From the NCBI RefSeq assembly GCF_947499695.1, contig NZ_CANMPQ010000001.1, forward strand, positions 930,001 through 994,000: a stretch of 64,000 nucleotides of DNA, written 5' to 3'. Origin of the DNA: an uncultured Allomuricauda sp. Lineage in GTDB: Bacteria; Bacteroidota; Bacteroidia; Flavobacteriales; Flavobacteriaceae. The first letter of the stretch is position 1, and every line of letters begins with the position of its first letter. A program made the translations under genes and the position numbers. Of this stretch, positions 56,255 to 64,000 are shown piece after piece. The notes under the pieces were generated by a model. The model was given only the letters and a program-made list of their open reading frames with translations, was not told the DNA's origin and did no database searches.

Positions 56255-56264
56255 ACGAGAAAAT

Positions 56265-56296
56265 CAAAATTAAACGTTACTTTTAAGTGCTTACAA
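56265..56296 (-). promoter_or_regulatory. Candidate promoter of the PorP/SprF-SPOR gene
   Basis: Minus strand TTGT (56293-56296), 20-base spacer, TAATTTTG (56265-56272). The predicted start would lie only about 4 bases before the ATG at 56254, so the message would be nearly leaderless. Confidence 0.35.
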
Positions 56297-56327
56297 TGTA
56301 AAAAAGGGGACTTTTAGAATAATAATT

Positions 56328-56858
56328 ATGCGAATTACCAAGCTTATCATTGCGATTGCAATACTTCTAGTTGGAAATACCAGCTGCAATACTTCTACTA
56401 AAGATAATGAAATTAGCGATCCAATAATTTCTACATTTTACTTTATTAGACATGCCGAAAAGGACCGAACTGACCCGGAAAACCATGATCCGGAACTTAA
56501 CCAAGATGGGCTGATGCGGGCAGTTAAATGGGCCGAAGTCTTTGACCAAATAGATATTGACATCATTTACTCTACCAATTATGAGCGCACCTCTATGACT
56601 GCAGCTCCTGTATCGGTAAAAAAGAATATCAATGTTAAATATTACGACCCAAGGGACTTGGATATCACGGCTTTTAAACTAGAAAATGAAGGTAAAAACG
56701 TGTTAGTGGTTGGTCACAGCAATACCACCCCAACCTTTGTAAACAATATGCTTGGAATTGAAAAATATAATCAGATGGATGATACCGACAACAGTAGTCT
56801 TTTTATTGTGAGGATTATCGATGGCGAAGCAACAGATATTCTACTAAAAATGGACTAG
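56328..56858 (+). CDS. Histidine phosphatase superfamily (SixA/phosphoglycerate mutase-like) lipoprotein
   Basis: 176 residues. Lipoprotein signal ends GNTSC (Cys20). The catalytic RH motif is FYFIRHAEKDRTDPENHDPELNQDGL with the nucleophile His42, followed by IIYSTNYERTSMTAAP and the second catalytic VVGHSNTTP, all in order. Likely a periplasm- or surface-facing phosphomonoesterase; the substrate is unknown. The last base pairs overlap the converging DUF6503-like gene (CTAG). Confidence 0.9.
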   Translation: MRITKLIIAIAILLVGNTSCNTSTKDNEISDPIISTFYFIRHAEKDRTDPENHDPELNQDGLMRAVKWAEVFDQIDIDIIYSTNYERTSMTAAPVSVKKNINVKYYDPRDLDITAFKLENEGKNVLVVGHSNTTPTFVNNMLGIEKYNQMDDTDNSSLFIVRIIDGEATDILLKMD

Positions 56859-57598
56859 TTTTCAGTTACGTGAATTTTCGAAAGCTCTATTTTAGAAAGT
56901 AAATCCAATTCATCTTTTTCAAACAATTGTCCTATTTCCATAATGTCTGAACCTTTGGTTTTAGGTTTATAATTGTTGTAGTCCACAAAGCGGATTCCAT
57001 CCACATAGCGTTCATTATATGCCTCTCTAAAACGCTGACCACCCCCATTCACATGAAAATCATAAGCTAGATAATCCGGTTTATACGTTTCCTTGTTAAA
57101 CCAATACACATAGGTGTCATCAAAATCGTCTCCTCCGCCTACTTGATCAAACGTCACTTTTACTTTATAATATTCTTTTCCTTTAACAGTTTCTTCTCCA
57201 AGCAATTCCTTGTTCACCGCATTATCATTCAAGCCATAAGGCAACCTTGCAAAATAGTGCACAGAATTAACCGAATTCGCATAGCGGGTTGAAATAGAAT
57301 CCGGCAGATGCACCAGGGTGTCGTTCATAAAACGCTGAAAAGCACTATTGGTTTTGATATCAAGAATGGTCACAGAGTCCATAACCAAGATTCTCTTAAA
57401 TACCTTCTTCCCGTCAACATTTTGAGATATATATTTTCTATTGCGGAATTCGAATGAGCTCCCCTTGTTCGCATATTGTTTTCCCCCGCTCACTTCTATA
57501 GACTTATTTACAATCTCTTGAACGGTAATAACCTCCTTGGCTTTTTCCTTGCAGGATAAAACGGTCAGTGTTAAAATTCCGATTAAAGCTCTTCTCAT
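56855..57598 (-). CDS. Lipoprotein of the DUF6503 type
   Basis: 247 residues. MRRALIGILTLTVLSC gives lipidated Cys16. The mature region (EIVNKSIEVSGGKQYANKGSSFEFRNRKYIS; YWFNKETYKPDYLAYDFHVNGGGQRFREAYN) resembles the DUF6503 family of flavobacterial lipoproteins, which shares the LolA/LolB-like beta half-barrel look. No enzymatic signature. Possibly involved in lipid or envelope handling, but this is only fold-level inference. It diverges from smpB. Confidence 0.7.
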   Translation of the reverse strand: MRRALIGILTLTVLSCKEKAKEVITVQEIVNKSIEVSGGKQYANKGSSFEFRNRKYISQNVDGKKVFKRILVMDSVTILDIKTNSAFQRFMNDTLVHLPDSISTRYANSVNSVHYFARLPYGLNDNAVNKELLGEETVKGKEYYKVKVTFDQVGGGDDFDDTYVYWFNKETYKPDYLAYDFHVNGGGQRFREAYNERYVDGIRFVDYNNYKPKTKGSDIMEIGQLFEKDELDLLSKIELSKIHVTEN

Positions 57599-57665
57599 TG
57601 GTCTTGTTTTTCTTTACAATCGCAAAATACACCGTAACATTACAATTTTCTTTACTAAGAGTTTC

Positions 57666-57673
57666 TATTTTTG
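57666..57673 (+). promoter_or_regulatory. Candidate -7 element of smpB
   Basis: TATTTTTG, matching TAnnTTTG, only six bases before the smpB ATG at 57680. Transcription would begin at or next to the start codon, implying a leaderless mRNA, unless an upstream promoter is used. Confidence 0.4.
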
Positions 57674-57679
57674 CCAACA

Positions 57680-58141
57680 ATGCAGAAAAATATCAACATA
57701 AAGAATAAACGCGCTCGATTTGATTATGAAATCCTAGACACCTATGTCGCCGGATTGGTGCTTGGAGGTACAGAGATAAAATCCATTCGGTTGGGCAAGG
57801 CATCCATTTCCCAAAGTTTCTGCGAGTTTAATGATTCGGGAGAACTTTATGTCATCAATATGCAGGTAGACGAATACAGTCATGGTGGATATTACAATCA
57901 TAAACCAAAAGCCGAACGCAAACTGCTTTTAAATAAAAAGGAGTTAAAAAAATTACGCAAAGAAGTAACCACCTCAGGACTTACCATAATCCCCCTCAAC
58001 TTATTTATCAATGAAAGAGGCTTGGCCAAATTAAACATCGGGCTAGCAAAGGGTAAAAAATTATACGACAAAAGAGAAACTATCAAGGACCGGGACAATA
58101 AACGTGACCTATCTCGAATCAAGAAAGATTTTAAGCGCTAG
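57680..58141 (+). CDS. smpB: SsrA-binding protein SmpB
   Basis: Binds tmRNA and delivers it to stalled ribosomes for trans-translation. 153 residues from ATG 57680 ([17 protein letters not shown]); a TTG at 57671 would place the start inside the -7 element. The OB-fold core shows [56 protein letters not shown] and the tail [23 protein letters not shown], which inserts into the mRNA channel. The tmRNA gene is not in the window. Stop overlaps that of pcm (CTAG). Confidence 0.95.
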   Translation: MQKNINIKNKRARFDYEILDTYVAGLVLGGTEIKSIRLGKASISQSFCEFNDSGELYVINMQVDEYSHGGYYNHKPKAERKLLLNKKELKKLRKEVTTSGLTIIPLNLFINERGLAKLNIGLAKGKKLYDKRETIKDRDNKRDLSRIKKDFKR

Positions 58142-58779
58142 TTCTTATTTTCCAATAAGGGCACAAAGCGAAACGCTCCCAATTCCTGTTTTTCAAATTC
58201 TTTCTCAGATTTCCGGGTGAATAATGTCATTACCTGTTCATCTTCTCCGACAGGGATAACAAGTCTCCCTCCTATCTTCAACTGTGACATCAGCGGTTTT
58301 GGAACCATAGGTGCGCCTGCAGTTACAATTATTCCATCAAAAGGAGCCTCTTCCGGCAGTCCCTTGTACCCATCACCAAAAATCACCTTTTTAGGTCGGT
58401 AGTGCATTTTATTAAAAAAGAGTTTAGTCTTTTTAAAAAGTTCCAACTGCCTTTCTATGGTATAAACTTTGGTTTTTAGATGTAACAAAACGGCGGTTTG
58501 ATAGCCACTGCCTGTGCCAATCTCCAAAATCTTGTCGTTGGGTTTTATCTGGAGCAATTCAGTCTGAAACGCAACCGTATACGGTTGCGAAATGGTTTGT
58601 TCTGCCCCTATTGGAAATGCTTTATCTTGATATGCATGGTCCTCAAAACCACTATCTAAAAACAAATGTCTGGGAATCGTTTTTATGGCATCCAAAACCT
58701 TTTTGTCCTGTATCCCCTTGGCAGATAGTACTTCTGCCAATTTATTGCGCATTCCCTTATGCTTCAATGTATCCTTCAT
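58138..58779 (-). CDS. pcm: Protein-L-isoaspartate O-methyltransferase
   Basis: Repairs isoaspartyl residues in aged proteins using S-adenosylmethionine. 213 residues from ATG 58779 ([18 protein letters not shown]); a GTG at 58797 adds six residues and is less likely. Motifs: [29 protein letters not shown] with the family's active-site Ser/Thr region, SAM-binding [41 protein letters not shown] and [13 protein letters not shown]. Normal length. Converges on smpB. Confidence 0.95.
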   Translation of the reverse strand: MKDTLKHKGMRNKLAEVLSAKGIQDKKVLDAIKTIPRHLFLDSGFEDHAYQDKAFPIGAEQTISQPYTVAFQTELLQIKPNDKILEIGTGSGYQTAVLLHLKTKVYTIERQLELFKKTKLFFNKMHYRPKKVIFGDGYKGLPEEAPFDGIIVTAGAPMVPKPLMSQLKIGGRLVIPVGEDEQVMTLFTRKSEKEFEKQELGAFRFVPLLENKN

Positions 58780-58870
58780 GTATTTGGTCTGGTACACGAA
58801 TTTAAAAAGTTCTGAAGGATTTTATCAATAGAACCACTCTTATTTTTGCTGAAGAATCATCCCATATCCG

Positions 58871-58878
58871 TATTTTTG
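58871..58878 (+). promoter_or_regulatory. Candidate -7 element of the Gfo/Idh/MocA gene
   Basis: TATTTTTG, an exact TAnnTTTG match 15 bases before ATG 58894. It rules out the earlier in-frame TTG at 58846 as the start. Confidence 0.45.
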
Positions 58879-58893
58879 ACAAAAACAGGAAGT

Positions 58894-59859
58894 ATGTTAA
58901 AAGTAGGTGTTCTTGGTGCCGGACATTTAGGGAAAATCCACCTTCGGCTCTTAAACGAATCCAATAAATATGAACTCGTAGGCTTTTATGACCCCGACGA
59001 GATCAATGCTAAAAAAGTAGCTGATGAATTTGGCTATTCCTACTTTGAAAATATTAATGCGTTAATGGATGCGGTAGATGTGGTTGACATCGTTACTCCG
59101 ACCCTTTCCCATTTTGATTGCGCAAAAAAGGCCATTGAAAAAGGCAAACACATCTTTATCGAAAAACCCATTACCAATACTGCCGAAGAGGCTGAAGAGT
59201 TATTGAGTTTGTCAAAAAAGCACGGTGTAAAAGGGCAAGTTGGACATGTAGAACGGTTTAATCCAGCATTTCTCTCAGTTAAAGACAAGATTGAAACCCC
59301 CATGTTCATCGAAACACATCGCTTGGCAGAATTCAATCCACGTGGCACTGATGTTCCCGTTGTGTTGGACTTGATGATTCACGATATTGATGCAATTTTG
59401 AGTGTTGTGAACTCCGATGTAAAGAATATAAATGCCAGCGGTGTCTCTGTTATCAGTAAATCCCCTGATATTGCCAATGCCAGGATTGAATTTGAAAATG
59501 GGTGTGTCGCCAACCTTACTTCCAGTAGAATTTCGTTGAAAAACATGCGCAAATCCAGATTCTTTCAACGTGATGCCTATATCTCTGTCGATTTTCTGGA
59601 AAAGAAGGTAGAGGTTGTTAAAATGAAAGATGCTCCAGAAAAACCTGGTGATTTTGACATGATTCTTCAAAACGCGGAGGGAGAGAAAAAGCAAATCTAT
59701 TTTGAGAACCCGGATATAGAAACAAACAATGCCATTCTGGACGAATTGGAAACCTTTGCAGAGGCAATTAATAACAATACAGAACCAGTGGTGACCTTGG
59801 AGCAGGGAGCAAAAGCCCTTAAGGTGGCTTTGCAAATCATCGAATCCTTTAAAAATTAA
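58894..59859 (+). CDS. Gfo/Idh/MocA-family oxidoreductase
   Basis: 321 residues from ATG 58894 (MLKVGVLGAGHLGKIHLRLL). N-terminal Rossmann domain with GVLGAGHLG, IVTPTLSHFDCAKKAIEKGKHIFIEKPITNT (the EKP motif shared by the family), and C-terminal alpha/beta domain with GHVERFNPAF and VVLDLMIHDIDAILSVV, where LMIHDID carries the conserved catalytic HxxD. NAD(P)-dependent sugar or related-alcohol oxidoreductase; substrate unknown. First of a run of co-directional genes: the dehydrogenase begins 4 bases after this stop. Confidence 0.88.
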   Translation: MLKVGVLGAGHLGKIHLRLLNESNKYELVGFYDPDEINAKKVADEFGYSYFENINALMDAVDVVDIVTPTLSHFDCAKKAIEKGKHIFIEKPITNTAEEAEELLSLSKKHGVKGQVGHVERFNPAFLSVKDKIETPMFIETHRLAEFNPRGTDVPVVLDLMIHDIDAILSVVNSDVKNINASGVSVISKSPDIANARIEFENGCVANLTSSRISLKNMRKSRFFQRDAYISVDFLEKKVEVVKMKDAPEKPGDFDMILQNAEGEKKQIYFENPDIETNNAILDELETFAEAINNNTEPVVTLEQGAKALKVALQIIESFKN

Positions 59860-59863
59860 ATTG

Positions 59864-60751
59864 ATGAAGACAATTGCTGTAATTGGAGCAGGTACAATGG
59901 GTAATGGAATTGCCCACGTTTTTGCCCAAAGTGGATTTCAAGTAAAACTAATCGATATTTCACAAGCGTCTTTGGATAAGGGAATAGCCACTATATCGAA
60001 AAATCTGGATAGAATGGTCGCCAAAGGCACCATAGAGGAGAAAGACAAGGAAAATACCCTTGGAAATATCGCAACTTTCACGGAGCTAAAAGAAGGTGTG
60101 CAAAAGACCGATTTAGTTGTAGAAGCAGCCACGGAAAACCTAGATATTAAACTACAAATTTTTAAAGATCTGGATGAAATCTGCGATGCAAATACCATAT
60201 TGGCCACAAACACTTCATCCATTTCAATAACGCAAATAGCGGCAGTTACAAATCGGCCAGATAAGGTCATTGGAATGCATTTTATGAATCCTGTACCCAT
60301 AATGAAACTTGTTGAAATAATTAGAGGGTATAGCACATCAGATGAAATCACCAAAACCATAATGGAATTGTCCAAACAGTTGGGTAAAACCCCTACAGAA
60401 GTTAATGACTATCCTGGTTTTGTCGCCAATAGGATTTTAATGCCCATGATCAATGAGGCCATCGAAACACTTTACAATCAGGTGGCAGGGGTGCACGAAA
60501 TCGATACGGTAATGAAATTGGGCATGGCTCATCCTATGGGCCCGCTTCAGCTTGCTGATTTTATTGGATTGGATGTATGCCTGTCTATTTTGAATGTCAT
60601 GTACGATGGGTTCAAAAATCCAAAATATGCCCCATGTCCCCTATTGGTCAACATGGTTATGGCAGGAAAACTAGGTGTAAAATCAGGTGAAGGTTTTTAT
60701 GACTATTCCGAATCCAGAAAAGCGGAAAAAGTTGCTGCCCAATATAAATAG
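59864..60751 (+). CDS. 3-hydroxyacyl-CoA (3-hydroxybutyryl-CoA) dehydrogenase
   Basis: 295 residues from ATG 59864 (MKTIAVIGAGTMGNGIAHVFAQSG); a TTG three bases earlier adds one residue. NAD-binding GAGTMGNGIA, TNTSSISITQIAAV, the catalytic His in GMHFMNPVPIMKLVEII and the C-terminal NRILMPMINEAIETLYNQVAG and HPMGPLQLADFIGLDVCL are all present. Stand-alone short form like the Clostridium Hbd enzyme, acting in butyrate-type or fatty acid beta-oxidation chemistry. Cotranscribed with the Gfo/Idh/MocA gene and with DUF1015 (6-base gap). Confidence 0.95.
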   Translation: MKTIAVIGAGTMGNGIAHVFAQSGFQVKLIDISQASLDKGIATISKNLDRMVAKGTIEEKDKENTLGNIATFTELKEGVQKTDLVVEAATENLDIKLQIFKDLDEICDANTILATNTSSISITQIAAVTNRPDKVIGMHFMNPVPIMKLVEIIRGYSTSDEITKTIMELSKQLGKTPTEVNDYPGFVANRILMPMINEAIETLYNQVAGVHEIDTVMKLGMAHPMGPLQLADFIGLDVCLSILNVMYDGFKNPKYAPCPLLVNMVMAGKLGVKSGEGFYDYSESRKAEKVAAQYK

Positions 60752-60757
60752 AGAGCA

Positions 60758-61993
60758 ATGGCCCTAATTCAACCTTTCAAGGCCATTCGCCCTACCCCGG
60801 ACAAGGCGGCATTTGTTGCTTCGCGCTCTTATGAGGAATATTCAAAGGAAGAACTCAAATCCGTGCTGAAGTACAATCCTTTTTCCTTTCTTCATATCAT
60901 AAATCCAGGTTTTAAATTCCATAAAAGTATTTCCGGAAAAGAACGGTTTAAACTCGTTCATAATCGATATATGGAGTTTTTGGAAGATAATATTTTCCTG
61001 AAAGACAATAAACCTTGCTTTTATCTGTATGAAATCACTAAGGGGGATTTAACAACCCTGGGATTCTTTTGTGCTTGCAGTGTATCGGATTATCGAAAAG
61101 ATGTTATCAAAAAACATGAAGACACTATTCAAAGAAGGGAAAAGCTTTTTGCAGATTATTTGAACACGGTTGGCTTCAATGCTGAACCTGTGTTGATGAC
61201 ATATTCAGATGATAGCAACGTTAGCTCAATTTTGGAAAAGGAGGCCGTCAAACGGCCTGACTATGATTTTACCACTCCAGATAAGGTAAGTCACAAACTT
61301 TGGAAAGTGGAGGACGCAAAAGTTATTGCAAGTCTTCAGCGTTCATTTGATAAAATGGACGCTTTGTATATTGCTGATGGACATCATCGAAGTGCTTCTT
61401 CCAACCTTTTGTCTGAAAAAATGAGAACTAAGAATCCATCGCATTCAGGAGATGAATCATACAATTTTTTTATGGCCTATCTGATTCCCGAATCGAATAT
61501 AAAGATTTATGAGTTCAATCGTATGGTCAAGAATCTTAATGGATATTCAAAAGAAGAATTCCTGATTCAACTTGACACCTATTTCAGAATTGAAAAAAAA
61601 GATGATGGCTTATATAAACCTACTCGAAAACATCACTTTAGCATGTATTTGGATGGAGATTTCTATTCCCTTTATTTGAGAAAACGAGTGTATGAGTTTA
61701 CAGATGCGCTCAGTGAATTAGACACGCAAATTCTATATAAAACCATACTGGAGCCCATTTTGGGGATTTCAGATTTAAGAAATGACAAACGTATTGCCTA
61801 TGGCTATGGAAAACACAATGTCCTTAAAATGAAGGATGGCATAGACAAAGGAGAATTTGCTGTTGGGTTCAGTTTAGTTCCTATAAATATGAATGAAATT
61901 AAAGCTATTGCTGATGCGGGATTGGTAATGCCCCCTAAAAGCACTTATATTGAACCCAAACTGCGAAGCGGTTTAACCATTTATGAGTTATAA
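60758..61993 (+). CDS. DUF1015 family protein
   Basis: 411 residues, cytosolic, no membrane segment. MALIQPFKAIRPTPDKAAFVASRSYEEYS and FSFLHIINPGF begin the DUF1015 domain; the central ALYIADGHHRSASSNLL and the C-terminal GICSDLRNDKRIAYGYGK-like area (ISDLRNDKRIAYGYG) are its conserved motifs. The enzyme function is not known; the DGHHR motif suggests metal or phosphate chemistry. In this operon it lies between the dehydrogenase and YggS, an order that looks conserved in Flavobacteria. Confidence 0.88.
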   Translation: MALIQPFKAIRPTPDKAAFVASRSYEEYSKEELKSVLKYNPFSFLHIINPGFKFHKSISGKERFKLVHNRYMEFLEDNIFLKDNKPCFYLYEITKGDLTTLGFFCACSVSDYRKDVIKKHEDTIQRREKLFADYLNTVGFNAEPVLMTYSDDSNVSSILEKEAVKRPDYDFTTPDKVSHKLWKVEDAKVIASLQRSFDKMDALYIADGHHRSASSNLLSEKMRTKNPSHSGDESYNFFMAYLIPESNIKIYEFNRMVKNLNGYSKEEFLIQLDTYFRIEKKDDGLYKPTRKHHFSMYLDGDFYSLYLRKRVYEFTDALSELDTQILYKTILEPILGISDLRNDKRIAYGYGKHNVLKMKDGIDKGEFAVGFSLVPINMNEIKAIADAGLVMPPKSTYIEPKLRSGLTIYEL

Positions 61994-62011
61994 ATTTTGA
62001 TTACTAAAAGT

Positions 62012-62671
62012 ATGTCCATAAAAGACAATCTTATCGGGCTAAAAGCAAGGATTTCTGAGGAAACAACTTTGGTAGCTGTCTCCAAAACCAAGCCCAATGA
62101 AGCCATTTTGGAAGCCTACGAAGCTGGTCAACGTGTTTTTGGAGAGAACAAAATTCAGGAAATGACCCAAAAGTGGGAAACGTTACCAAAAGATATTGAG
62201 TGGCATATGATTGGTCATGTGCAACGTAACAAGGTCAAATATATGGCCGAGTATGTCTCTTTGATTCATGGTGTGGACAGTTTTAGGTTGTTAAAGGAAA
62301 TAAATAAACAGGCAGAAAAGCATAATCGGGTCATCCAATGCCTGTTTCAAATGCATATTGCTGAAGAAGAGACCAAATTTGGCCTTGATAAAAGGGAATT
62401 GGAAGAAATCATAATCTCAGAAGAGTTCAAACATCTCAAGAATATTAAAATTGTTGGGGTGATGGGAATGGCGACCTACACCCAGAATGAGTCCCAAATA
62501 CGAAAAGAATTTGCCCATTTAAAAACTATATTCCAGTTTTTGAGCACTAAATTATCTGATATCAAGGTGTTGTCTATGGGCATGAGTGGAGACTATAACA
62601 TTGCCATAGAAGAAGGCAGCACCATGGTACGCATTGGAAGTAGTATCTTTGGTGCACGAAACTATTCATAA
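62012..62671 (+). CDS. PLP homeostasis protein, YggS/PROSC family
   Basis: 219 residues from ATG 62012 (MSIKDNLIGLKARI); a TTG at 61997 is less likely. Single TIM-barrel fold like the alanine racemase N-domain: VAVSKTKP with the PLP-binding Lys25, RVFGENKIQEMTQKWE, WHMIGHVQRNKVKYM, LFQMHIAEEETKFGL, VMGMATYTQ and VLSMGMSGDYNIAIEEGSTMVRIGSSIFG. Binds and buffers pyridoxal 5'-phosphate and keeps B6-dependent enzymes healthy; no catalysis known. Fits with the many PLP enzymes (glyA among them) but is not linked to them by position. Confidence 0.95.
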   Translation: MSIKDNLIGLKARISEETTLVAVSKTKPNEAILEAYEAGQRVFGENKIQEMTQKWETLPKDIEWHMIGHVQRNKVKYMAEYVSLIHGVDSFRLLKEINKQAEKHNRVIQCLFQMHIAEEETKFGLDKRELEEIIISEEFKHLKNIKIVGVMGMATYTQNESQIRKEFAHLKTIFQFLSTKLSDIKVLSMGMSGDYNIAIEEGSTMVRIGSSIFGARNYS

Positions 62672-62687
62672 TATACTACCACATTTC

Positions 62688-64000
62688 ATGTACGCCATAC
62701 TCGATATTGAAAGCACTGGAGGAAAGTATAATGAAGAGGGCATTATGGAAATCGCTATCCATAAATTTGATGGACATAAGGTTGTAGACAAATTCATGAG
62801 TTTGGTGAATCCTGAGCGGGAAATTCAACCTTTTGTGGTAAAACTCACGGGTATCAATAATAAAATGCTGCGGACGGCTCCAAAGTTCCATGAAGTGGCC
62901 AAGCGTATTATTGAAATAACCGATGGCACCATACTCGTAGCCCACAACGCGCAATTTGATTATCGAATACTAAGGACAGAGTTCCGACGTCTAGGGTATG
63001 ATTTCCAAAGAAAAACACTATGTACAGTAGATCTTGCAAAAAAATTGTTGCCAGATGCCGAATCACATAGTTTGGGCAAACTAGTGCGCTCATTAGGTAT
63101 ACCCATGAGTGACCGTCATCGCGCAAATGGCGATGCAATTGCCACCTTAAAGCTTTTTAAATTGTTATTGGATAAAGATTCCCAAAAGACCATAATCAAA
63201 GAGGTGCTTCGCGAGGAATCACAAGGCGAATTATCCCCGACTCAATTGGATATCGTTTCCGGACTTCCTTCTGAAACCGGTGTATATTATATGCATGATA
63301 AGGATGGAGAAATTATTTTTCTAGGTAAGACCAAAAACGCCAAAAAAAGGGTCAACCAGCATTTTACCAACCTAGGCCAATTGGCCAGAAAGCTTCAGAA
63401 AGAAACGAAGAAAGTTTCATTTGAGCCCACGGGTAGTGAATTGCTCGCCATCCTAAAAGAATATGTCGAACTGAAAAAGACAAGACCCAAGCATAATAAC
63501 ATTACCAAAAAAAGTCTTTTTTCACATGTGATTAATTTTTCAAAAAATGGAAGCCCACATATTGAATTGGAAATTGTAAAAAACAAGTTCAAAAAAAGAC
63601 AGAAAATTGGATTCAACGGAATTCCTTCAGCCAATAGCTTCCTGAAAAAAATTAGTCAAGAGTTTGAGTTATGTCCTTCTTCCCTAGGTCTTGAAGATAC
63701 CTGTGACCATTCAAAAAATGGATGTTCCGACGGCTGCTCCGATTTGGAAAATGCAATGGAGTTCAACCAGAAAATTGAAGATGCCCTAGATAAATACAGT
63801 ATTAAAGGTAAGACCATCGTTTTGCTTGACAGGGGTCGGGAACATGGTGAACAAAGTTTTATCTTAGTGAAAAATGGGATATTGAAGGGCTTTGGATATG
63901 TACAGCTTAATCATCAAATAAATAATATTCATATCTTAGAATCGATTATCACCCCTATGCCAAGTGACGAAAACACCACTTTTATTGTCGAATCTTATTT
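62688..64000 (+). CDS. Exonuclease (DnaQ-like) fused to GIY-YIG nuclease domain, truncated by right edge
   Basis: 437 codons visible from ATG 62688. N-terminal DEDDh 3'-5' exonuclease domain with MYAILDIESTGG (metal ligands Asp6, Glu8), GTILVAHNAQFDYRIL and DRHRANGDAIATLKLF, the last carrying the catalytic His and Asp. A UvrC/Cho-type GIY-YIG domain starts at GVYY (198) with EIIFLGKTKNAKKRVNQHF; here the second motif reads FLG rather than YIG. Downstream are a Cys-rich patch (LCPSSLGLEDTCDHSKNGCSDGC) that may bind metal and a further unassigned domain. This exonuclease-plus-UvrC-like layout is widespread in Bacteroidota, probably in DNA repair. The C-terminus lies beyond the window. Confidence 0.88.
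   Translation, partial: MYAILDIESTGGKYNEEGIMEIAIHKFDGHKVVDKFMSLVNPEREIQPFVVKLTGINNKMLRTAPKFHEVAKRIIEITDGTILVAHNAQFDYRILRTEFRRLGYDFQRKTLCTVDLAKKLLPDAESHSLGKLVRSLGIPMSDRHRANGDAIATLKLFKLLLDKDSQKTIIKEVLREESQGELSPTQLDIVSGLPSETGVYYMHDKDGEIIFLGKTKNAKKRVNQHFTNLGQLARKLQKETKKVSFEPTGSELLAILKEYVELKKTRPKHNNITKKSLFSHVINFSKNGSPHIELEIVKNKFKKRQKIGFNGIPSANSFLKKISQEFELCPSSLGLEDTCDHSKNGCSDGCSDLENAMEFNQKIEDALDKYSIKGKTIVLLDRGREHGEQSFILVKNGILKGFGYVQLNHQINNIHILESIITPMPSDENTTFIVESY

Noticed and set aside
59275-59835. Minus-strand 186-codon frame
   Set aside because: It is the antisense shadow of the Gfo/Idh/MocA gene, which has complete family motifs on the plus strand.
62676-63138. Minus-strand frames near the right edge
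   Set aside because: Both are antisense to the exonuclease domain, whose DEDDh motifs are intact.

Overview
The window looks like chromosomal DNA of a marine-type flavobacterium (Bacteroidota, Flavobacteriaceae; the genus cannot be fixed by eye). Reasons: a SusC-type TonB-dependent transporter, a PorP/SprF type IX secretion protein, many short Bacteroidota-style lipoprotein signals, a bacillithiol-linked YtxJ protein, and repeated -7 promoter elements of the form TAnnTTTG, the Bacteroidota housekeeping consensus. Shine-Dalgarno sequences are mostly absent, as expected for the phylum. I found no insertion sequence, prophage, CRISPR array, rRNA or tRNA gene.

Region 1 (1-9.7 kb) is a mannan utilisation locus. 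A SusC-like receptor, truncated by the left edge, diverges from a tight four-gene operon: GH26 beta-mannanase lipoprotein, sodium/solute symporter, GH130 mannosylglucose phosphorylase and mannobiose 2-epimerase. An AraC-type regulator converges on the operon's end. The gene set matches the phosphorolytic mannan pathway known from Bacteroides: mannan to mannobiose, import, epimerisation to mannosylglucose, then phosphorolysis to mannose 1-phosphate and glucose.

Region 2 (9.7-30 kb) is mostly housekeeping and metabolism: rluF, a PD40 propeller protein, a response regulator with Glu at the phospho-acceptor position, dnaK, L-serine dehydratase, a VF530-type protein, a His/Met-rich TPR protein coupled to a SCO-type copper chaperone, panB, an RluA-type synthase, leuA-leuB, a TlpA-like lipoprotein, pheT and a fasciclin protein. 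A gene-poor stretch (11.8-12.4 kb) holds a tiny ORF, hairpins and a 9-base motif that recurs at a fixed distance from three start codons.

Region 3 (30-39.5 kb) carries an ABC-F ATPase with complementary degenerate motifs, two further lipoproteins, a transaldolase-like aldolase, a short-chain dehydrogenase, the 4.5S-type SRP RNA gene with a near-consensus promoter, and a three-gene run of glutaminyl cyclase, thioesterase and beta-helix lipoprotein.

Region 4 (39.6-43.8 kb) is the most intriguing part. A LytTR regulator with a degenerate receiver is followed by two tiny lipoproteins (54 and 68 residues), a terminator, and then a TPR-containing lipoprotein-like histidine kinase with its response regulator. 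It looks like a self-contained envelope or peptide signalling module.

Region 5 (43.9-64 kb) has an unknown cytosolic protein, glyA, an unknown lipoprotein, ytxJ, clpB, a TetR regulator, a membrane-embedded AraC regulator, an NHL/BIG2 lipoprotein with a PD40 protein, a PorP/SprF-coiled coil-SPOR fusion, a histidine phosphatase lipoprotein, smpB, pcm, and a run of Gfo/Idh/MocA oxidoreductase, 3-hydroxyacyl-CoA dehydrogenase, DUF1015, YggS and an exonuclease/GIY-YIG protein cut by the right edge. Several convergent gene pairs share only 4-8 bases at their stop codons.
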